A DNA stretch of 10,750 nucleotides from Lachnoclostridium sp. UBA3775. GTDB lineage: Bacteria; Bacillota; Clostridia; Lachnospirales; Lachnospiraceae. The notes below the pieces were generated by a model. It did no database searches and was not told where the DNA came from. It worked only from the letters and a program-made list of their open reading frames with translations. Shown here in pieces: positions 6,880 to 10,750 of the stretch. The position numbers and the translations under genes were made by a program. The stretch spans positions 1 through 10,750 of the forward strand of contig DFFN01000053.1 of NCBI GenBank assembly GCA_002369525.1. The letters are read 5' to 3'. Each line of letters begins with the position of its first letter. Within the stretch, counting starts at the first letter, position 1.

Positions 6880-7911
6880 TCATCTCAGTTCCGTGCCGAT
6901 GCAAAGATATCCGTCACAGGCCTCTACGTGTCCGATTGCACCGTTTATCACCGTTATAACGGGCTGTCTGTGCCCGATATCGGCACCGGTGATTATCGGC
7001 CGTCCAAGACTTCCAAGCTGTGAAAGTATCGCATCCTCATAGCTTATTACAGAATATTCATCATTGATCATCGCAGGTCTGCCGAATATGAAAGCCCTCG
7101 CGGTGTCAAACCAGCCGGCTTCCTTAAATTTCCACAGATATGATGCGATGAGTTCCGGTGTCATCGAAAAAATCTCAAGATACCAGATCATCCCGTCTTC
7201 GCGGTATTTTTCGACAAAATCCCTTGTTCTGTCAAAGCGAGTTCCGGTAAGTTCGACAAGCACATCCATGCAGCCGCCGAGTAATCTTCCGGATTCTTTT
7301 ATTTTAACATTTCTACTACTGTAGTTGTCAAGTACTTTTATTAAAGTTTTTTCATCTTTTTTATAAATATCGTACCCGTCGGTCAGTTCCTGCCATCCAT
7401 TCTGGTATTTTTCGCTGTTTTTCTGGGGAAAAAGAGTACCGTTCAGGATTTTAAAGTTATCCTCCAGGGTTTTATCCCATGGCCTCATGCCGAAGGGCTG
7501 TACGTTGACAGAGTAGATGCTAGCCATGTCAGCCATGGTCGTAAGCGTATGGCAAAGACCGGTCGGGTCGGAATTGCCCTGAAACCATGTGGGATGCTTT
7601 TTTATCAGATCAAAATCGAGATATGGCAGGATTTCAAAAAGAAAATCTCCTCCGCAGGCCGAAATCACCGCTTTTATATCGGGATTTTCAACCATGGCCA
7701 TGAACTCTTCGGCCCTCTTTTTGGCGGACGCACTTCTCCCGTTTACGGAGCTTCTCACGCTTTCGCTCTCTGCAACCTTATATCCGCGCTCTTCAAACTG
7801 CTTTATCGCGGAATCCAGCCTTTTATTTTTAAGTTCGTTGTCGCCGATACCGTCGCTCGGGGCACATATGCCGATGGTATCGCCTTTTTTTAAAAATTCA
7901 GGATATATCAT
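6880..7911 (-). CDS. S66-family serine peptidase: LD-carboxypeptidase / MccF-like (343 aa)
   Basis: The family signature is present: an N-terminal KKGDTIGICAPSDG stretch (8-21), the nucleophile Ser114 in GNSDPT, Glu246 in WYLEIF and His314 in DIGHRQP, giving an intact Ser-Glu-His triad. The length of 343 residues is typical. There is no signal peptide, so it is cytoplasmic. S66 members are of two kinds: LD-carboxypeptidases, which remove the terminal D-Ala from DAP-containing tetrapeptides during wall recycling, and MccF-type enzymes, which cleave microcin C-like peptidyl or aminoacyl adenylates (family knowledge). Sequence features alone do not settle which this is. The setting, 10 nt after dapF and 22 nt before the wall glucosaminidase, favours a peptidoglycan or DAP-peptide role. 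The ATG at 7911 has a modest GGTGAAG site just upstream, and translation may be coupled to dapF. Confidence 0.9.
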   Translation of the reverse strand: MIYPEFLKKGDTIGICAPSDGIGDNELKNKRLDSAIKQFEERGYKVAESESVRSSVNGRSASAKKRAEEFMAMVENPDIKAVISACGGDFLFEILPYLDFDLIKKHPTWFQGNSDPTGLCHTLTTMADMASIYSVNVQPFGMRPWDKTLEDNFKILNGTLFPQKNSEKYQNGWQELTDGYDIYKKDEKTLIKVLDNYSSRNVKIKESGRLLGGCMDVLVELTGTRFDRTRDFVEKYREDGMIWYLEIFSMTPELIASYLWKFKEAGWFDTARAFIFGRPAMINDEYSVISYEDAILSQLGSLGRPIITGADIGHRQPVITVINGAIGHVEACDGYLCIGTELR

Positions 7912-7921
7912 ACTTCACCGT

Positions 7922-8788
7922 TTACAGCCTAATTTCACCGATAAATACTATTTCTGCCGGGCCGCTCATATATACAGTATTATTGTCTCTGTCATATTTT
8001 ATCACCACGTCGCCCCCGTTCATGTGCACAAGCACTTCGTCCTCCGTAAGACCGTTAAGTACGCAGGCAACAACGCTCGCGCATGCGCCTGTACCACAGG
8101 CCCAGGTCTCGCCCGAACCGCGCTCCCACACTCTCATGCGGATTTCCTTTTTGGAAATCACATGCACAAATTCGATATTTGCTTTTTCCGGGAAAAGCTC
8201 CGAGCACTCCATCTGCGGTCCGAAGGTATGGACCGGTGCGCTTTCAACATCGTCGACAAAGAATATGGCATGGGGATTTCCCATGGAAACGCATGTCATT
8301 TTTTCCTCGTGGCCAAATGCGCTTATCTTTTTACCGACTATTTTATCGCTCTTTGAGGGCTTTTCTTCACCGAAAGCAGCCGCATCTGTGTTTACGGGTA
8401 TCTTTTCCGCCTCAAGTATCGGCGCGCCCATGTCAACCTTTGCGCCGACGGTTCTTCCGTTCTTAATGTCAAGCTCAAGTGTCTTGATCCCCGCAAGTGT
8501 TTCTATTGTCACGGTGCTTTTTTCCGTCATGCCCAGATCATGTACATATTTACCCACGCAGCGTATGCCGTTGCCGCACATTTTTCCGCGGCTGCCGTCG
8601 GCATTATACATGTCCATGAAAAAGTCGGCCACCTTGCTGGGTTTGATTATTATCAGGCCGTCGGATCCGATGCCGAAGCGTCTGTCGCTTACTTTTATCG
8701 CCACTTCCTCAGGGTTTTCGATGTTCTCAAGAAAGCCGTTGACATAGACATAGTCATTGCCGCAGCCCTGCATTTTTACAAATTTCAT
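7922..8788 (-). CDS. dapF: Diaminopimelate epimerase
   Basis: DapF converts LL-2,6-diaminopimelate to the meso form, the last step before meso-DAP enters peptidoglycan or is decarboxylated to lysine. It is a cytoplasmic, cofactor-independent enzyme that uses two cysteines (family knowledge). Both are present: Cys71 in MCGNGIRC and Cys231 in WACGTGAC. The N-terminal FVKMQGCGNDYVYV stretch, GSDGLI (41-46), YNADGS (61-66) and MGNPHA (169-174) are the other conserved blocks. The length of 288 residues is slightly above the usual 270-280. AAGGAAG precedes the ATG. The gene follows the deacetylase by 44 nt and precedes the S66 peptidase by 10 nt, within a wall-remodelling operon rather than beside the earlier lysine-pathway genes. 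Confidence 0.98.
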   Translation of the reverse strand: MKFVKMQGCGNDYVYVNGFLENIENPEEVAIKVSDRRFGIGSDGLIIIKPSKVADFFMDMYNADGSRGKMCGNGIRCVGKYVHDLGMTEKSTVTIETLAGIKTLELDIKNGRTVGAKVDMGAPILEAEKIPVNTDAAAFGEEKPSKSDKIVGKKISAFGHEEKMTCVSMGNPHAIFFVDDVESAPVHTFGPQMECSELFPEKANIEFVHVISKKEIRMRVWERGSGETWACGTGACASVVACVLNGLTEDEVLVHMNGGDVVIKYDRDNNTVYMSGPAEIVFIGEIRL

Positions 8789-8832
8789 GATTCTTCCTTT
8801 CCGCCTTTGAGGCTTTAGATTTCCAAACTGTT

Positions 8833-10536
8833 TTAATTGTTGATTCGGGAATGCACAACCGCGGAATCCGGCTCAAGCGGCAGGAAGGTGTAGCCGTTGG
8901 CAAGTCCCCATGTAATAATCTGTTCCACGGCATCAACCGAATAGCCCTTGATGTCATGCTGCAGCACCACCGAAATTTTATGGTTTTTGATACCGTTGAT
9001 GACATTTGAAACAACAACCGAGGTCACGGTCGTGCCTCCGGCATCGCCGCTCGATACGTTCCAGTCGTAGTAGACATAGCCCATGTCCGTGACCGCTTTT
9101 GTAAGCCTTGTCATTATCCCCGGCGTGAACAAGGATACCTTGTTTGAGCTTCCTCCGGGGAACCTGAGTATATTGCTCCTCTTTCCGGTCTGAGCCTCAA
9201 TAATGTCATTCATTTTGTTGAGGTCCTTAAAATAGCCCTCTTCGCTGGTATATACATCCTTCCAGACGTGGGAATAGGTGTGTATCGCAACGGTATGTCC
9301 CGCGGTAGCCTCCTTCGCGATCATGCCCTGGAAATTCGGGAACTGGTTCGTCACGAAAAAGGTAGCCTTTACATTATATTTATCAAGTATGTCAAGCAGC
9401 TTCTGCGTATATCTTCCCGGTCCGTCGTCGAAGGTAAGATAGACTACCTTGTCCTTCGGCGCTTCCTTTCCGGAAGGCGATGGCTGCGGCACCGCAACGA
9501 CGCTTACCTGCCTTACGGCCGTCGCAACGTTTCCCTCGGCATCGCTTACTTTATAAGTGATCGTATAATCTCCTGCCCTGTAAATGTCGACCTTGCCGCT
9601 TATTGCTATATTTCCCGAAATATCCCCGTCGATATCATCGCTTGCCGTGGCACCCTGTTCGGTATAGGCTGTTCCCGCATTTATTTTAACCAACTCATCA
9701 CCCGCAAGAGTAATTACCGGCGGCGTGACATCCTTATCCAGTATAAGCCTTTCGGCCGCCGCCATGTTATCGTAGGAATCGGACACAATGTAGCTTATCA
9801 CTTTTCCGTTCCCGTCCTTTGCCGGCTTTTCGCTGACTATAACTCTGTCGGTAATGTCTCCGTCGCAGTCGTCGCTCGCCTTAAAGCCCGGTTCCTTAAA
9901 CTCCTCGCCCGGAGCAAGCTTGAGAAGGGTATCGCCCTCAAGAGTGATTTCGGGCGGTATGCTGTCAAAATATTTGATTTCCCTTTTTGCCGTCGCCCTG
10001 TTCCCCGAAATATCGCTTACTTCATAATATATATATCCGTCGCCCGGATCGCTTCGTTTTACTCTTTCGGTGATGTCTCCGTCATGATCGTCGGTGGCCT
10101 TATAGCCCTCCTCTTCATATTTATCGACGGGACGCGTGAAATGGTCTTCTTCCTCGTAAAGCTCAATGACCGGTGCGGTCACGTCCCTTACGATCACGGT
10201 CCTTACCACGGTATCTTTATGTTTTTTGTATACTGCGGTGTACTCTATGGTCTGCTTTCCCAGGACAGAGGTGTCTATCTCGCCCTTCGTTGTTATTTCA
10301 AGCTCCTTCCAAGAAAGCCATTTATTCTTGGCGCTTCCGTAGTGGGCAACAGCACCGGGATCGGTATATTCCGCCATATAGGCAACATCCTCGCTGGCTT
10401 TTCCCTCAAGATAAAGATAGAGTCCCCATCTTCCGAAAAAAACAAATACCGTAACAATGAACATGCCCATTGCTATCATACCCGCAGCTATAAACAAAAC
10501 CAGCTGAACTTTGTTTTTCATCATTGCTTTGATCAC
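8833..10536 (-). CDS. Membrane-anchored CE4 polysaccharide deacetylase with Ig-like repeats (567 aa)
   Basis: One N-terminal transmembrane helix (about 10-34, preceded by lysines) anchors the protein with its bulk outside. Residues of about 50-116 look like an incomplete Ig-like fold. Three tandem Ig-like (DUF5011-type) repeats follow at about 117-190, 192-268 and 270-348, each with an acidic DDxDGDI motif (149-155, 222-228, 300-306). A short Pro/Ser linker leads to a NodB domain (about 362-555). All five CE4 motifs are visible: TFDDGP (368-373), HTYSH (419-423, metal histidines 419 and 423), RFPGG (458-462), YDWN (490-493) and LQH (525-527). Such enzymes usually remove acetyl groups from peptidoglycan GlcNAc, conferring lysozyme resistance, or from other glycans; the wall context favours peptidoglycan (inference). 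The start is GTG at 10536 with GAAGGAGA upstream; the ATG four codons further in is the alternative. This is the first gene of the operon. Confidence 0.94.
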   Translation of the reverse strand: MIKAMMKNKVQLVLFIAAGMIAMGMFIVTVFVFFGRWGLYLYLEGKASEDVAYMAEYTDPGAVAHYGSAKNKWLSWKELEITTKGEIDTSVLGKQTIEYTAVYKKHKDTVVRTVIVRDVTAPVIELYEEEDHFTRPVDKYEEEGYKATDDHDGDITERVKRSDPGDGYIYYEVSDISGNRATAKREIKYFDSIPPEITLEGDTLLKLAPGEEFKEPGFKASDDCDGDITDRVIVSEKPAKDGNGKVISYIVSDSYDNMAAAERLILDKDVTPPVITLAGDELVKINAGTAYTEQGATASDDIDGDISGNIAISGKVDIYRAGDYTITYKVSDAEGNVATAVRQVSVVAVPQPSPSGKEAPKDKVVYLTFDDGPGRYTQKLLDILDKYNVKATFFVTNQFPNFQGMIAKEATAGHTVAIHTYSHVWKDVYTSEEGYFKDLNKMNDIIEAQTGKRSNILRFPGGSSNKVSLFTPGIMTRLTKAVTDMGYVYYDWNVSSGDAGGTTVTSVVVSNVINGIKNHKISVVLQHDIKGYSVDAVEQIITWGLANGYTFLPLEPDSAVVHSRINN

Positions 10537-10545
10537 GGTGACAGG

Positions 10546-10553
10546 TCTCCTTC
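10546..10553 (-). promoter_or_regulatory. Ribosome binding site of the deacetylase gene
   Basis: GAAGGAGA lies 9 nt before the GTG at 10536. From the next in-frame ATG (10524) the spacing would be 21 nt, which is too long, so GTG is the preferred start. Confidence 0.75.
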
Positions 10554-10584
10554 TGATTTTCTTTATTAAGCCTCACCATATTTG

Positions 10585-10613
10585 ATTTTAACACTAAGAG
10601 GGATATTTTTCAA
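10585..10613 (-). promoter_or_regulatory. SigA promoter of the wall operon
   Basis: On the minus strand TTGAAA (10613-10608) and TAAAAT (10590-10585) are 17 nt apart, giving a start near 10578 and a leader of about 40 nt before the GTG. No other convincing promoter is visible in the short gaps of the five-gene cluster, so this probably drives all of it. Confidence 0.7.
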
Positions 10614-10616
10614 GCA

Positions 10617-10626
10617 TTGCATGCAA
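10617..10626. repeat. Palindrome just upstream of the operon -35 box
   Basis: TTGCATGCAA is a perfect 10-base palindrome three bases upstream of the TTGAAA hexamer. The position would suit a regulator site, but the sequence is short and I recognise no specific binding protein. Confidence 0.3.
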
Positions 10627-10656
10627 ATCGCACATATGTTCGATATTAAGAGCAGA

Positions 10657-10692
10657 AAAGAAGGACAGCCATTGGGGGATGCTGTCCTCTTT
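10657..10692 (-). terminator. Intrinsic terminator, probably of an off-window minus-strand gene
   Basis: AGGACAGC (10662-10669) and GCTGTCCT (10681-10688) form a perfect 8-bp stem with an 11-base loop, extendable by four pairs across a bulge. Read on the minus strand the hairpin is followed by TCTTTTCTG, a moderate T-rich tail. It would end transcription of a gene beyond the right edge and insulate the operon promoter. The plus-strand tail (CTTTC) is poorer. Confidence 0.6.
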
Positions 10693-10750
10693 CGGAGAAG
10701 GTATTTTTGTTACTTATGGGGTGTAGCAAAAACTATATAATGTATTGGGG

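Noticed and set aside
9268..10569. A 433-codon plus-strand open frame
   Set aside because: It is the complement of the CE4 deacetylase, which has all five family motifs. The antisense product is low-complexity and Arg/Ile/Tyr-rich with no family features.
10707..10741. Plus-strand promoter at the right edge (TTGTTA with TATAAT)
   Set aside because: The hexamers are 23 nt apart, too far for a standard promoter, and the downstream gene is not in the window.
1..10750. CRISPR arrays, tRNA or rRNA genes, insertion sequences, prophage or attachment sites
   Set aside because: No regularly spaced repeats, cloverleaf sequences, ribosomal segments, transposase motifs or terminal inverted repeats were seen.

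Overview
The window looks like Firmicutes (Clostridia) DNA. Positions of about 1950-10750 resemble Lachnospiraceae: moderate GC, a monoderm surface-protein set, and meso-diaminopimelate wall metabolism. The taxon is inferred from codon style and protein architecture, because no search could be run. The leftmost ~1.9 kb has a visibly different codon style (CTG/CGC/ACC/GCC-rich, nearly free of ATA), closer to Selenomonas-type Negativicutes. The style changes inside a single open gene, so the window may hold a recombination or assembly junction.

Layout, left to right. (1) Positions 1-2407, minus strand: a PreP-type M16C zinc metallopeptidase that starts at TTG and runs off the left edge. (2) 2408-2669: a divergent intergenic region with a near-consensus plus-strand promoter, a weaker minus-strand promoter candidate and two inverted repeats. 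(3) 2670-2873, plus strand: a 67-residue cold-shock protein. (4) 2878-2906: a hairpin terminator between two convergent transcription units. (5) 2912-10536, minus strand: a tight five-gene cluster with gaps of 10-44 nt, read from a promoter at about 10600. In transcription order it holds a membrane-anchored CE4 polysaccharide deacetylase with Ig-like repeats; diaminopimelate epimerase (dapF); an S66 LD-carboxypeptidase/MccF-family serine peptidase; a secreted glucosaminidase with SH3, cadherin-like and dockerin domains; and a membrane-anchored cohesin protein. (6) 10537-10750: the leader region, with a promoter, a palindrome and a terminator of an off-window gene.

The five-gene cluster forms a coherent peptidoglycan module. 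DapF supplies meso-DAP, the S66 enzyme may trim or recycle DAP-containing peptides, CE4 may deacetylate wall glycan and the glucosaminidase may cut it. The most interesting point is that adjacent genes encode a dockerin-bearing wall hydrolase and a transmembrane cohesin protein. This suggests a one-enzyme, one-anchor cohesin-dockerin system for tethering a peptidoglycan hydrolase rather than a cellulosome.
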